A stretch of 64,000 nucleotides of DNA from Ectothiorhodospira haloalkaliphila ATCC 51935 (GTDB taxonomy: Bacteria > Pseudomonadota > Gammaproteobacteria > Ectothiorhodospirales > Ectothiorhodospiraceae): positions 410,046 to 474,045 of the forward strand of contig NZ_KK214998.1 in assembly GCF_000633935.1 (NCBI RefSeq), written 5' to 3'. Position 1 is the first letter of the stretch. The number at the start of each line of letters is the position of its first letter. This document shows, in pieces, positions 34,111 through 43,127 of the stretch. The notes beneath the pieces are model-generated. The model was given only the letters and a program-made list of their open reading frames with translations, was not told where the DNA came from and ran no database searches. Made by a program: the position numbers and the translations under genes.

Positions 34111-34922
34111 TGGACGATTTCATCTTCCGGGCCCTGCTGGGGGGGCTGGCCGTGGCCCTGGTGGCCGGTCCGCTGGGCTCTTTCGTGGTCTGGCGGCGCA
34201 TGGCCTATTTCGGCGATACCCTGGCCCATTCGGCCCTGCTGGGAGTGGCCCTGGGCTTTCTCATCGGCATCAGCGTGAATCTCACCGTCATTGTGCTGTG
34301 CGTATCCCTGGCCATGCTGCTGGTGCTGTTGCAGCGCCAGCGAAGGCTGGCCTCGGATACGCTTCTGGGCATCCTGGCTCACAGCGCCCTGTCCCTGGGT
34401 CTGGTGGCCATTTCCTTCCTGGAAGGCGTGCGGATCGACCTGATGGCCTATCTCTTCGGTGACATCCTGGCGGTGTCCTGGAACGATGTGTGGTGGATCT
34501 TCGGGGGCGGCCTGCTGGCGCTGGTGTTGCTGCTGGTGCTTTGGCGTCCGCTGCTGGCGGTGACCGTGCACGAGGATCTGGCCCGGGTGGAGGGGGTACG
34601 GGTGAGCCTGGTGAGCATCGGTTTCATGCTGCTCATCGCCCTGGTGATCGCCGTGGCCATGAAGGTGGTGGGTATCCTGCTGATCACCTCTCTGATGATC
34701 ATCCCGGCGGCGGCCGCCCGTCGTCTGTCATCCACTCCCGAGCAGATGGCCCTGCTGGCTGCCGTGATCGGCTCGCTGGCGGTGGCCGGTGGGATCTGGG
34801 GTTCCCTGGAGTGGGATACCCCCACGGGCCCGTCCATCGTGGTGGCGGCGGCGGCGTTGTTTGCGGTGATCTTTGCCATGCCCGGGATGGACATGTTGCG
34901 TCGGGGGGCTGCGCGCCGTTGA
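34104..34922 (+). CDS. znuB: Zinc ABC transporter permease
   Basis: 272-residue integral membrane protein of the ABC-3 family with about eight helices. FGDTLAHSALLGVALG near the start and VGILLITSLMIIPAAAARRLS near the end are family motifs; the latter includes the ATPase contact region. It completes the ZnuABC importer with the divergent znuA. Confidence 0.95.
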   Translation: MLMDDFIFRALLGGLAVALVAGPLGSFVVWRRMAYFGDTLAHSALLGVALGFLIGISVNLTVIVLCVSLAMLLVLLQRQRRLASDTLLGILAHSALSLGLVAISFLEGVRIDLMAYLFGDILAVSWNDVWWIFGGGLLALVLLLVLWRPLLAVTVHEDLARVEGVRVSLVSIGFMLLIALVIAVAMKVVGILLITSLMIIPAAAARRLSSTPEQMALLAAVIGSLAVAGGIWGSLEWDTPTGPSIVVAAAALFAVIFAMPGMDMLRRGAARR

Positions 34923-34953
34923 GGGGCGCGCCCTGGCACGGTGAGGCGACGGA

Positions 34954-35469
34954 TCAGCCTCGGGCCATTGCGGATCGTTCCAGGGTGATGAACCGGTAAG
35001 GCCAGGCATTGCGCGCATCCGGCTCGTGCGCCTCTTGGTTGACCTCCTGCCAGCCCGCGTCCAGTTCCGGCATCCAGGTGTCCCCCTGGAATTCGTGATC
35101 GATCACGGTCAGGTGCAGGCGCCCGCATTGGGGCAACAGCTGTTCGAACAGCCGGGCGCCGCCAATCACGAAGACCTCCGGCATATCACCAGCGGCGTCC
35201 AGGGCCGCCTCCACAGAATCCACCACCGTGCAACCCTCGGCCTGAAAGCCTGGGTCGCGGCTGAGCACGATGCTGCGCCGCTGGGGCAGGGGGCGGCCGA
35301 TGGATTCGAAGGTGCGCCGCCCCATGAGCAGCGTCCCCCCCAGGGTAAGGCGCTTGAAATGGGCCAGGTCCGCCGGCAGATGCCAGGGCAGGCGGTTGTC
35401 TGCCCCGATCAGGCGCTGGCGATCCATGGCGACCACGCAGGTCAGAACGGGCTGTTGCTGCATCGTCAT
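34954..35469 (-). CDS. folA: Dihydrofolate reductase
   Basis: 171-residue NADPH-dependent enzyme regenerating tetrahydrofolate. Motifs: [31 protein letters not shown], with the catalytic acid corresponding to E. coli Asp27, then [25 protein letters not shown] and [16 protein letters not shown] 35469 overlaps the thyA stop (ATGA). A longer frame into thyA is not protein-like. The thyA-folA pairing couples the dTMP cycle. Confidence 0.96.
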   Translation of the reverse strand: MTMQQQPVLTCVVAMDRQRLIGADNRLPWHLPADLAHFKRLTLGGTLLMGRRTFESIGRPLPQRRSIVLSRDPGFQAEGCTVVDSVEAALDAAGDMPEVFVIGGARLFEQLLPQCGRLHLTVIDHEFQGDTWMPELDAGWQEVNQEAHEPDARNAWPYRFITLERSAMARG

Positions 35470-36299
35470 ATGGACACCGCTGCCTTGATGTGGGGATGGG
35501 CCTGATAGCCCTCCAGGGTGATGTCCTCGTAGCAAAAATCGAACAGCGAGGTGACCTGCGGATTCAGCACCATTCGGGGCCTGGGGTAGGGCGCACGAGT
35601 GAGTTGCTCCCGGGCCTGTTCCAGGTGGTTCAGGTACAGATGCACGTCGCCGAAGGTGTGAATGAAGTCCCCGGGCTTGAGGCCCGTGACCTGGGCCACC
35701 ATATGGGTGAGCAGCGCATAGGAGGCGATGTTGAAGGGCACGCCCAGGAAGATGTCCGCACTGCGTTGGTACAACTGGCAGGACAGTTTCCCATCGGCCA
35801 CGTAGAACTGGAACAGGCAGTGACAGGGGGCCAGGGCCATGCGGCCGGCCCGGGCATTGTCCTGGGGCGAGATGCCCTCGTCCGGCAGATCGGCCACGTT
35901 CCAGGCGTTGACGATCAGGCGCCGGGAGTCGGGGCGGGTGCGGATCTGCTCCACCACTTCCTTCAGTTGATCCACATGGCGCCCGTCGGGCGTGGGCCAG
36001 GCGCGCCACTGGGCCCCGTAGATGGGCCCCAGGTCACCTTCCTCGGTGGCCCATTCATGCCAGATGCGTACGCCGTGTTCCCGTAGATAGTCGGTTCGGG
36101 TGTCGCCGCGCAGGAACCACAGCAGTTCATGGACGATGGAGCGCAGATGCAGCTTCTTGGTGGTGATCAGGGGAAAGCCGTCCTCCAGGTTGAAGCGCAT
36201 CTGGTGGCCGAACAGGGAGCGGGTCCCGGTGCCGGTGCGATCCCCCTTTTCCGTGCCGTGGTGCAGCAGGTGTTCGAGCAGGTCCAGATAGGGTTTCAT
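35466..36299 (-). CDS. thyA: Thymidylate synthase
   Basis: 277-residue enzyme making dTMP from dUMP with methylene-THF. The nucleophile is in [43 protein letters not shown] and the C-terminal IKAAVSI are further signatures. It overlaps lgt upstream and folA downstream by 4 bp each: lgt-thyA-folA is one operon, an order that includes the known lgt-thyA pair. Confidence 0.97.
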   Translation of the reverse strand: MKPYLDLLEHLLHHGTEKGDRTGTGTRSLFGHQMRFNLEDGFPLITTKKLHLRSIVHELLWFLRGDTRTDYLREHGVRIWHEWATEEGDLGPIYGAQWRAWPTPDGRHVDQLKEVVEQIRTRPDSRRLIVNAWNVADLPDEGISPQDNARAGRMALAPCHCLFQFYVADGKLSCQLYQRSADIFLGVPFNIASYALLTHMVAQVTGLKPGDFIHTFGDVHLYLNHLEQAREQLTRAPYPRPRMVLNPQVTSLFDFCYEDITLEGYQAHPHIKAAVSI

Positions 36300-37081
36300 C
36301 TCGACCCCCGGTAGGCCCAGGCCATGATGGCGATACCGCCCAGGATCATGGGCAGGCTGAGTACCTGACCCATGGTGACCCAGCCGAAGGCCAGATAGCC
36401 GATATGGGCATCGGGTTCACGCACGAATTCCACCAGGAAGCGGAACAGGCCGTAGAAGATCAGGAACAGCCCCGAGACTGCGCCCACCGGATGCCAGCGC
36501 CGGGCAAAGAGCCAGATGATCAGGAACAGCACCACGCCCTCCAGGAAGGCCTGGTAGAGCTGGGAGGGATGGCGGGGCAGCATGTCGACGGCGGGGAAGA
36601 TCATGGACCAGGGCAGCTCGGCCGGCTTGCCCCAGAGTTCCCCGTTTATCCAGTTGCCGATGCGTCCAGCCCCCAGGCCGATGGGGATCAGCGGGGCCAC
36701 AAAGTCGGTGAGCTGGAAGAAGGAAACGCCCAGCTTGCGGGCGAACAGGGCGCTGGCGACGAGCACGCCGATCAGCCCTCCATGGAAGCTCATGCCCCCC
36801 TCCCACAGGCGGATCAGCAGCAGGGGATCACTGGCCAGGGCCTCCAGGTTGTAGAACAGCACGTAGCCCAGTCGCCCACCGATGATGACGCCGATCACGC
36901 CGTAGAAGAGCAGATCGCCCAGTTGCGTGGCGTTCACGGGACTCCAGGGCTGGCGTACCTTGGCCATGCCCAGCAGCCAGAAGGCTGCGAAGCCCACCAG
37001 ATACATGAGGCCGTACCAGTGGATATCCAGCGGCCCGAGGCTGATGGCGACGGGGTCGATGAAGGGGTGCGTGGGATACAT
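36296..37081 (-). CDS. lgt: Prolipoprotein diacylglyceryl transferase
   Basis: 261-residue inner-membrane enzyme that adds diacylglycerol to the lipobox cysteine of prolipoproteins. The signature [17 protein letters not shown] and the [12 protein letters not shown] motif with the essential histidine are present, with seven predicted helices. Start codon ATG 37081. First gene of the lgt-thyA-folA operon. Confidence 0.96.
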   Translation of the reverse strand: MYPTHPFIDPVAISLGPLDIHWYGLMYLVGFAAFWLLGMAKVRQPWSPVNATQLGDLLFYGVIGVIIGGRLGYVLFYNLEALASDPLLLIRLWEGGMSFHGGLIGVLVASALFARKLGVSFFQLTDFVAPLIPIGLGAGRIGNWINGELWGKPAELPWSMIFPAVDMLPRHPSQLYQAFLEGVVLFLIIWLFARRWHPVGAVSGLFLIFYGLFRFLVEFVREPDAHIGYLAFGWVTMGQVLSLPMILGGIAIMAWAYRGSR

Positions 37082-37169
37082 GAGAAAAGGAACGCTCTCT
37101 GGACTGTGAGCGGGGAGGTCTTGAGCGGGAAGATCTTAACATGAACCGATGACCGATACAGTTGCCCCC

Positions 37170-37400
37170 GTGGGAGCGGGCCTGCCCGCGAATGGGCGCG
37201 CATGGATGCGGTGCCCGGGTTCAGGCATCCGGGGGAACCTTGGTGGGGGGCACCTCCGTCCGCGGGACGCCGTGAATACGTCCATGTAGGCTTGGCAGCC
37301 GCATCCATGCGGCTGACACCCGCTCCCGGAAGTGCCCCCCACCAAGGTTCGGTTGCCGCATGGGCTTCGAGAGTCCATTCGCGGGCAGGCCCGCTCCCAC
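37170..37400. repeat. Family C element copy 2 nested between inverted family B half sites
   Basis: The 363-bp gap between lgt and the PrcB-like gene holds GTGGGAGCGGGCCTGCCCGC (37170), a CCCGGGTTCAGGCATCC flank, the family C palindrome at 37236-37349 (perfect 18-bp arms AACCTTGGTGGGGGGCAC and complement), and the inverse family B site ending in GCTCCCAC (37400). The element core is the same as at 32976, inverted. No gene is present. Confidence 0.82.
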
Positions 37401-37444
37401 GGAATCCATGTCGGAGCAATGGGAGAAAAGAGGACTGTTCCTCT

Positions 37445-37960
37445 TCAGGGTTCGAGGGGGGCTTCGTCCAGGAGGGTGCCGTGCTGGTCTCTGATCTGGA
37501 GGGATTCCATGGGGTGATGTTCCATGGCCAGGAGCAGGCAGGGGCTGCTCAGGGCCTGGGCCACGATGGCGTCCGCGGGAGGCTCGCGGTTGAGGACCTG
37601 CAGGCGCCCGACGCCGTTGACCATGCGGACCGAGGTGTCGGCCAGTTCCAGGCTGTAGCCCAGGGTGGGCTTGAGGCCCTGGTGGATCAGTATGGCCGAC
37701 TCACGCTGAAAATCCGGCGGCTCGGTCTCCGTGATACGCAGGCCTGTATGATCCAGGACCTGTTGCAAGGCAGCAGGATCCCGGAGGATCTGGAGGCGAG
37801 GCTCGGGCTGGTCATGGTCGCAATGGGCCCCCGAGGCGAGCATGCGCACCGGCGTCGTCTGGGATGGGGCGCTTTCTGTGAATGCACCGGGACAGCCGGT
37901 CAGCGCGGGCAGGATGACCAGGCAGGCGGCGAGCAGCAGGATCTGGCGGATACGGGTCAT
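37445..37960 (-). CDS. PrcB-like lipoprotein
   Basis: 171 residues with a lipoprotein signal ending LTGC (cysteine near position 23). The C-terminal part (FQRESAILIHQGLKPTLGYS..., VLNREPPADAIVAQALSSPCLLLAM) resembles the PrcB_C protease-complex stabiliser domain seen in small Gram-negative lipoproteins. Maturation would need Lgt, encoded just upstream. Monocistronic. The domain call is from pattern, not a search. Confidence 0.75.
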   Translation of the reverse strand: MTRIRQILLLAACLVILPALTGCPGAFTESAPSQTTPVRMLASGAHCDHDQPEPRLQILRDPAALQQVLDHTGLRITETEPPDFQRESAILIHQGLKPTLGYSLELADTSVRMVNGVGRLQVLNREPPADAIVAQALSSPCLLLAMEHHPMESLQIRDQHGTLLDEAPLEP

Positions 37961-38038
37961 GTTGCCCCTCGTCGATGGTGGCTTTGGTTGCGGTCTCCTT
38001 AGTACGATTCAGTATAAATCCTCACTGAAGCGCCGCCC

Positions 38039-38842
38039 ATGAGACTGATCCGACGACTCTACCGCATCCTGCTCCTCCTGCTCCACGTGCCGCTCGGCGT
38101 GCTGATCACCCTGGCCCTGGGGCGGCCTGACGAGGCGGGCCTGCCCCGGCCCCGATTTCGCCGCGCCATCCTGCTCTGGTATCGGGCTTTCTGCCGGATC
38201 ATGGGTTTGCGTATCCATGTGCAGGGCGAGCCGTCTGCGCAGACGGTGCTGTCGGTCTCCAATCATGTGTCCTGGCTGGATATTCCTGTGCTGGGGGCGC
38301 ATGTGCCCGCCGGGTTTCTCTCCAAGTCCGAGGTGCGGCAGTGGCCGGTGATCGGCTGGCTGGCGCAGCGTAACGGTACGGTGTTCATTCGCCGTGGGGA
38401 GCATGGGGCCGCCAATGAGGTGACGGACAAGATGACCGACCACCTGAAGGCGGGCGGGAGCGTGCATGTCTTTCCAGAGGGCACCACGACGGTGGGCGAG
38501 TCGGTGCGCCGGTTCCACTATCGCCTGTTCTCCGCTGCACAGCGCTCGCAGTGCCCGGTGCAGCCGGTGGGACTGTATTACCGCCCCCTGCCTGACGGCA
38601 GCGACTCGCCCATGCCCTTTGTCAACAATGACAAGCTGGTGCCTCACACCTGGCGCGTGTTGGGGGAGAAAAGACTGGAAGTGGACCTGGTATTCAAGCC
38701 GTTGATCCCGGTGGAGGGCGCGGATCGGCGAACGCTGGCGCGCACGGCGGAGCAGGCGGTGGCGGAGGTGGTCACGGCCGGTCAGCAGGCAGCCGGGCGG
38801 CTGTCCCCGTCGGGGGACAGTGGCAACGGCGCCGACCGGTGA
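38039..38842 (+). CDS. 1-acyl-sn-glycerol-3-phosphate acyltransferase family protein (PlsC-like)
   Basis: 267-residue membrane-anchored acyltransferase. A hydrophobic N-terminal helix precedes the catalytic block NHVSWLD (NHx4D) and the glycerol-phosphate motif VFPEGTTTVGESV. Probably acylates lysophosphatidic acid or another lyso-lipid. The tail contains a perfect CTGTCCCC/GGGGACAG hairpin at 38801-38820 inside the coding region, facing the convergent apaH. Confidence 0.88.
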   Translation: MRLIRRLYRILLLLLHVPLGVLITLALGRPDEAGLPRPRFRRAILLWYRAFCRIMGLRIHVQGEPSAQTVLSVSNHVSWLDIPVLGAHVPAGFLSKSEVRQWPVIGWLAQRNGTVFIRRGEHGAANEVTDKMTDHLKAGGSVHVFPEGTTTVGESVRRFHYRLFSAAQRSQCPVQPVGLYYRPLPDGSDSPMPFVNNDKLVPHTWRVLGEKRLEVDLVFKPLIPVEGADRRTLARTAEQAVAEVVTAGQQAAGRLSPSGDSGNGADR

Positions 38843-38851
38843 TGCGGAGGA

Positions 38852-39682
38852 TCATCCCGGCGGCTGGTGTGTGGGGCAGCGCAGCTGGCTGACTTCCGGC
38901 TCCGGGGTATCCAGGCGTGCCAGGGTCATCTTGCCGCCCCAGATGCAGCCCGTATCCAGTGAGAGCACGTTGTGCTCGAAACGGTAACCCAGGGTGGACC
39001 AGTGGCCCACCACCAGACGATGGTCGCGGGTGAGACGACCCTCCACGGCGTGCCAGGGGACCAGGTGCGCAGGTTGTTTGCCCGGGGCGCCCTTGTAGTC
39101 CATGTCCAGGCGGCCATCCCGGGTGCAATAGCGCATCCGGGTGAAGCTGTTGGTGATGAATCTGAGTCGTGACCAGCCGGTGAGGGCGGGATCCCAGCGA
39201 TCCGGCTGGTCGCCGTACATGCGCTGCAGCAGTCGGGTGTGCTCGGGGCCACGCAAAACCTGGTGGAGCTCATCGGCGCAGGCCAGGGAAGTCTCCAGAT
39301 CCCATTGGGGTGGCAGGCCGGCATGCACCATGGTCCAGCCCAATGAGGCGTCGTGATGGAGGACCGGCCGGTGGCGTAGCCATTCCATCAGTTCCTCGCG
39401 ATCCGGGCTGTCCAGAATGGACTGGACGGTGTCCTTGCGACGCGGCTTGTGCAGGCCGGCATGGATGGCCAGGAGGTGCAGGTCATGGTTTCCCAGAACG
39501 CTGACGGCTGCATCGCCCAGGTTCCGCACGAAACGCAGGCATGCGAGGGACTCGGGTCCCCGATTGACCAGGTCACCCACCAGCCAGAGCCGGTCCTGGG
39601 CCGGGTCGAAGTCAACCCGGTCCAGGAGGCGTTTCAGGGGGTCAAGACAGCCCTGCAGGTCGCCGACGGCATACAGCGCCAT
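38852..39682 (-). CDS. apaH: Bis(5'-nucleosyl)-tetraphosphatase (symmetrical)
   Basis: 276-residue metallophosphoesterase cleaving Ap4A to two ADP. Metal motifs: AVGDLQGC, GDLVNRGPESLACLRF and LGNHDLHLLAI, then MVHAGLPPQWD. Its ATG overlaps the stop of the methyltransferase gene (TAATG). In E. coli apaH follows apaG directly; here a methyltransferase gene lies between. Confidence 0.96.
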   Translation of the reverse strand: MALYAVGDLQGCLDPLKRLLDRVDFDPAQDRLWLVGDLVNRGPESLACLRFVRNLGDAAVSVLGNHDLHLLAIHAGLHKPRRKDTVQSILDSPDREELMEWLRHRPVLHHDASLGWTMVHAGLPPQWDLETSLACADELHQVLRGPEHTRLLQRMYGDQPDRWDPALTGWSRLRFITNSFTRMRYCTRDGRLDMDYKGAPGKQPAHLVPWHAVEGRLTRDHRLVVGHWSTLGYRFEHNVLSLDTGCIWGGKMTLARLDTPEPEVSQLRCPTHQPPG

Positions 39683-40344
39683 TACGCGGCCGGATTGTCC
39701 TGGGTCGCGGCGGGCTCAGGTGCCGTTTCGGGAGTGGTTTCCCCTGTGGCGGGTTTTTCCAGGGTGATATGCCGGAACCAGCCGCGCATCATGGCCGGGC
39801 TATCTTCCAGAACCTTGAGTTCCTTGCGCTTTTTCATCAGGGACTCGAAGACCACGTCGGTGCGGGAGGCCACTGGCCCGGATACCAGGCCCAGCAGGCG
39901 GCGGAAGGGGGCGCTCTCGCCAGGCTTGAGGAACTTGTCCATGATCAGGATGCGGCCGCCAGGCTTGAGCACCCGGGAGGCTTCGGCCAGGGCCAGATGG
40001 GGCTTGGAAACCACGGCCAGGATGGTGTGCAGGATCACCACATCGAAACTTTCATCTTCGTAGGGCAGGTCCATGGCGTTGCCCTGGCGCATGTTGATGG
40101 AGAGATTCAGGTTGGCTGCGCGTTCCTCGGCCTTTTTCAGCATCGCGGGGGTCAGGTCAAGGCCATGGTAATCGGCTCCCTGGGGTAGGTGCGGCAGGTC
40201 CAGGCCCGTGCCAAGGCCGACAATCAGGATGGTTTGACCCTCCACGTTGCCTAGTCTTTCCAGACTGCGCCGCCGGACGTTGAGAGTGGGTTTTTCGACA
40301 ACACGATCGTAGATGGGGGCCCAGATGGTGTATGGAATGCGCAT
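39682..40344 (-). CDS. SAM-dependent methyltransferase (PmtA/UbiE-like) in the apa operon
   Basis: 220 residues. The N-terminus RIPYTIWAPIYDRVVEKPT resembles phospholipid N-methyltransferases. The SAM motif ILIVGLGTGLDLPHLP is followed by YHGLDLTPAMLKKAEERA, NAMDLPYEDESFDVVILHTIL and LKPGGRILIMDKF. The C-terminal 30 residues are a Pro/Glu/Ala tail. It overlaps apaH by 1 bp. A phospholipid or small-molecule substrate is possible; a link to Ap4A metabolism is only contextual. Confidence 0.85.
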   Translation of the reverse strand: MRIPYTIWAPIYDRVVEKPTLNVRRRSLERLGNVEGQTILIVGLGTGLDLPHLPQGADYHGLDLTPAMLKKAEERAANLNLSINMRQGNAMDLPYEDESFDVVILHTILAVVSKPHLALAEASRVLKPGGRILIMDKFLKPGESAPFRRLLGLVSGPVASRTDVVFESLMKKRKELKVLEDSPAMMRGWFRHITLEKPATGETTPETAPEPAATQDNPAA

Positions 40345-40422
40345 GTGGATTGCCTGTGGTTGGGGTTTGACCTTGCCGATTGTAGTCCTGGTGAATCTCC
40401 CTGTCTAAAGTAGGGTCAAGGG

Positions 40423-40806
40423 TCAGTGCAATACGCGAGGGACCGACAGGGTGAAGGAGGGAATGGGGGCATCGAACTCCACACCATCGTCTCCAACCAT
40501 CCGGTAACTGCCCTGCATGGTGCCCACCGGTGTCTCGATCATGGCGCCACTGGTATATTTGAAGCCCTGGCCCGGCTGCAGATGGGGTTGTTCACCCACC
40601 ACGCCCTCTCCGCGCACCTCCTGCACCTTGCCGTTGGAGTCGTGGATGATCCAGTGGCGGCTGATCAGCTTGGCGGGTTGTTGGCCCTGGTTGTGGATGG
40701 TCACCGTGTAGGCGAAGACAAACCGTCCGTGCATGGGGTCGGACTGGGATTCCACATAGGTGCTCTTTACATCGACCCGGATCGGGTGTTCGCTGCTTGC
40801 CGGCAT
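40423..40806 (-). CDS. apaG: Co2+/Mg2+ efflux protein ApaG
   Basis: 127-residue ApaG-domain (fibronectin-III-like) protein. The core FAYTVTIHNQGQQPAKLISRHWIIHDSNGK, GVVGEQPHLQPGQGFKYTSG and GTMQGSYRMVGDDG is diagnostic. Start at ATG 40806; a longer frame upstream is unsupported. Function is poorly defined (an effect on metal resistance is known). First gene of apaG-MT-apaH. Confidence 0.94.
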   Translation of the reverse strand: MPASSEHPIRVDVKSTYVESQSDPMHGRFVFAYTVTIHNQGQQPAKLISRHWIIHDSNGKVQEVRGEGVVGEQPHLQPGQGFKYTSGAMIETPVGTMQGSYRMVGDDGVEFDAPIPSFTLSVPRVLH

Positions 40807-40854
40807 GGTACGGGGAAGCCTCCAGCCTGGATTGGGGATGTCCCACGGTATCAC

Positions 40855-40888
40855 AAAAAAAGCCGCCACCCGCATGTGCGGGGGCGGC
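40855..40888 (-). terminator. Rho-independent terminator, leftward
   Basis: On the minus strand GCCGCC-CCCGC...GCGGG-GGCGGC ends in seven T, 28 bp after the disordered-protein gene and ~50 bp before apaG. It separates the two minus-strand units. Confidence 0.85.
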
Positions 40889-40915
40889 CATCGGTCCAGC
40901 CGGGGAGGGTGTCCG

Positions 40916-41446
40916 TCAGACCATTTCGTTCACGGTGCTCTGAGCGCCCTGGGCCTGGGTGCTGGCCACATCGAAAGCTCTTTGCAGATCTTCCTGCTGT
41001 TGTCGTGAGGCCATCTGTTCAGCATCGGGTCGGCCGGCCGCGTTGTCCGGGCCCCGTTGGCCGCCCTGAGTCTCACCGGGCTGAGCCTGAGGTGCTTCGT
41101 TGGCAGCCCCCTGGCTCAGGCCGGCCTGATCCGCCCCGAAACCTTCAGGTGTCGGGGTGCCTTCGCGAGGAGCCGCCTCCAGGCGGGCCTGGGCTGCGAG
41201 TTCGGCATCACTGCGCTCAACCACGGCCTGATCATTGGTGGCTTCCGGAGGATTCTGAGTCGTGTTCTGCCCCGGGTTGGCGTTCCCCTGTTCGGTTTGC
41301 CGGGCGTCCGAGACCGGGCGCGTGGTTTCCATCTCCACAGCGGTGCCACCGCCTTCCAGGCGGTCGGTCGGCGTCGGCATCACCGCGTTGGTGGTGGCGG
41401 GCATCACCGGGTTGAATGCGGGCATGTTGACGTTCATGGTATCCAC
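40916..41446 (-). CDS. Disordered Gln/Ala/Pro-rich protein
   Basis: 176 residues, no recognised domain, no signal peptide or membrane helix, rich in Gln, Ala, Glu, Pro and Gly (for example EGFGADQAGLSQGAANEAPQ), with a short helical end LQRAFDVASTQAQGAQSTVN. It starts 7 bp after the flagellar D0-like miniprotein and shares its terminator, so the two are probably co-expressed. The last helix could pair with the partner's helices. Function unknown. Confidence 0.7.
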   Translation of the reverse strand: MDTMNVNMPAFNPVMPATTNAVMPTPTDRLEGGGTAVEMETTRPVSDARQTEQGNANPGQNTTQNPPEATNDQAVVERSDAELAAQARLEAAPREGTPTPEGFGADQAGLSQGAANEAPQAQPGETQGGQRGPDNAAGRPDAEQMASRQQQEDLQRAFDVASTQAQGAQSTVNEMV

Positions 41447-41453
41447 CTCTTGC

Positions 41454-41690
41454 CTAGACCTTCATATCAATCAGTGTGCCAAGCATCTGGTTCTCCGTTT
41501 GCAGCACCTTGGCGGAGGCCTCCACCTGATTGGCGTTAAGGCGCTGCTCCACCAGAGGCTGTGCCACGCCCCGAGTGCCCTGGCCGCTGAGATTGTCGGC
41601 GCTGGCGATCTCGGCTGCATTGCTGCGCAACCCCTGCATGCCGGACTGAATTCCCGACAGTGCGTAACCGGATGTGATTGAGACGGTCAT
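41454..41690 (-). CDS. Miniprotein with flagellar rod/hook D0-like ends
   Basis: 78 residues. The start SITSGYALSGIQSGMQGLRSNAAEIASADNL resembles the N-terminal helix of flagellar rod and hook proteins (SALSGLxAxQxxLxxxANNIAN), and the end VEASAKVLQTENQMLGTLIDMKV resembles their C-terminal helix. The whole domain between is missing. No flagellar genes are near. Similar short genes occur in other gammaproteobacteria, but I know of no function. Confidence 0.75.
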   Translation of the reverse strand: MTVSITSGYALSGIQSGMQGLRSNAAEIASADNLSGQGTRGVAQPLVEQRLNANQVEASAKVLQTENQMLGTLIDMKV

Positions 41691-41949
41691 GGCCTCCTCG
41701 TAAAAATGTGCATTGATGCTGTTACATCCGTGCCTACTAACAAGTATAGAAGATACACAGCGTCCATGCAGCCCGTCCGGCGGTCAAGCGCCGCCGTTGG
41801 GTTGGCCGTTGCCGGAACGATATTCTCCTGAAGTGGCAAGCCAAAGGCATCTGCCCAACTCTGACCGGGTTGTGGGCCGCTGCGTTCCCTGGTTGGGGGT
41901 GATAATCTAGCCTGCCGTGTTTTTCTCCTTGACCATCGGTTAACCCCTC

Positions 41950-42630
41950 ATGCTTAGAAAGATCCTGATTTTCCTGGCCCTGGCCATCCCCTTTTTCGGC
42001 CTGTCCATGCTGTTGACGGGGCCGCCGCCCCAGCCCAGCGAGGATGAGTTGCCGTGGAACGTGGAAGTGCTGGATGGGGGCAATTCGAGTGTGTTCGGCG
42101 TGACCCTGGAACAGACGCCGCTGAATGAATTGCGCGATCGCCTGAGACTCTTCCCCAGTCTGGGGCTGTTCGTCTCCCCCAATGGCGACCGGCGTCTGGA
42201 GGCCTATTTCGGTTCGGTGAAGCTGGGCCCCTTCGAGACCAATCTGCTGGCGCGCCTGATGGCGGATGAGGACACCCTGGACGCCATGGTCGCGCGCTCG
42301 GTGAACGACAAGCCCATGCCCAGTGGCGCGCGTCGACTGGAGCTTTCGGAACAGGACACCCGTCGGGCCCTGGAGTTGCCGGTGGCCGAACTCTCCTATG
42401 TGCCGCGCGCCCGCTATGACGAACAGACCGTGCTGGAACGCTTTGGCCGGGACCCGCAGAAGCTGCTCATGGACGATGGGCGCCAGTATTACCTTTATCC
42501 CGATACCGGGGTGGCGATCCTGTTGACGGCGCGTGGACGGGATACCCTGCATTTCATTTCTCCCCGGAATTTCGATGATTTGCGTGCCCGCATCGAGGAG
42601 GGCGAGTCCCTTCAAAGGCCGCTACCGTGA
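41950..42630 (+). CDS. Conserved hypothetical protein with N-terminal membrane anchor
   Basis: 226 residues. One N-terminal hydrophobic segment ([21 protein letters not shown]) is followed by a periplasmic domain with [40 protein letters not shown] and [22 protein letters not shown] recognise no named domain. Its stop overlaps the GTG of the YcgN gene, so the two are translationally coupled. It may be membrane-anchored or secreted. Confidence 0.75.
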   Translation: MLRKILIFLALAIPFFGLSMLLTGPPPQPSEDELPWNVEVLDGGNSSVFGVTLEQTPLNELRDRLRLFPSLGLFVSPNGDRRLEAYFGSVKLGPFETNLLARLMADEDTLDAMVARSVNDKPMPSGARRLELSEQDTRRALELPVAELSYVPRARYDEQTVLERFGRDPQKLLMDDGRQYYLYPDTGVAILLTARGRDTLHFISPRNFDDLRARIEEGESLQRPLP

Positions 42631-43091
42631 GCAAGGCGATGATTGCGCCGACGGATGGGTACCGATTCTGGGAGGAGTTGAGCCTGGAGGCGATGGACTC
42701 GCAGCAATGGGAAGCCCTGTGTGACGGCTGTGGTCGCTGCTGCCTGCACAAGCTCCAGGACGAGGATACCGACGAAATCTACTACACGGATGTGGCCTGC
42801 CGCCTTCTGGATGCGCATTCGTGCCGCTGTGGGGATTATGCCCACCGGGCCCGGCAGGTGCCCGACTGTGTCTCGCTCACTGCCGGGGAGGTGCAGCAGA
42901 TCCCCTGGTTACCGCACACCTGCGCCTACCGGCTGCTGGCGGAAGGCAAGCCCCTGCCCCAGTGGCACCCGTTGATCACCGGAGATCCTGACAGCGTGCA
43001 TGTTGCCGGGATCTCCGTGCGGGGGCGCATCGTGGATGAGGAGGTCATGACCGGGGACTGGGAGGATCACATCGTCGAGTGGCCCGCCTGA
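42627..43091 (+). CDS. YcgN/UPF0260 cysteine-cluster protein
   Basis: 154 residues with a zinc or Fe-S-type cysteine cluster: [38 protein letters not shown] and [32 protein letters not shown] is the family opening. Function unknown. GTG 42627 is inferred from the 4-bp overlap with the upstream gene. Confidence 0.9.
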   Translation: MSKAMIAPTDGYRFWEELSLEAMDSQQWEALCDGCGRCCLHKLQDEDTDEIYYTDVACRLLDAHSCRCGDYAHRARQVPDCVSLTAGEVQQIPWLPHTCAYRLLAEGKPLPQWHPLITGDPDSVHVAGISVRGRIVDEEVMTGDWEDHIVEWPA

Positions 43092-43127
43092 ACCGCGGGT
43101 CATGACGATGGGGTCGAGACATGGCCC

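Noticed and set aside
35470-36009. Upstream extension of folA to a 351-residue frame
   Set aside because: The extra 180 residues overlap thyA in another frame; folA homology begins at ATG 35469, which overlaps the thyA stop.
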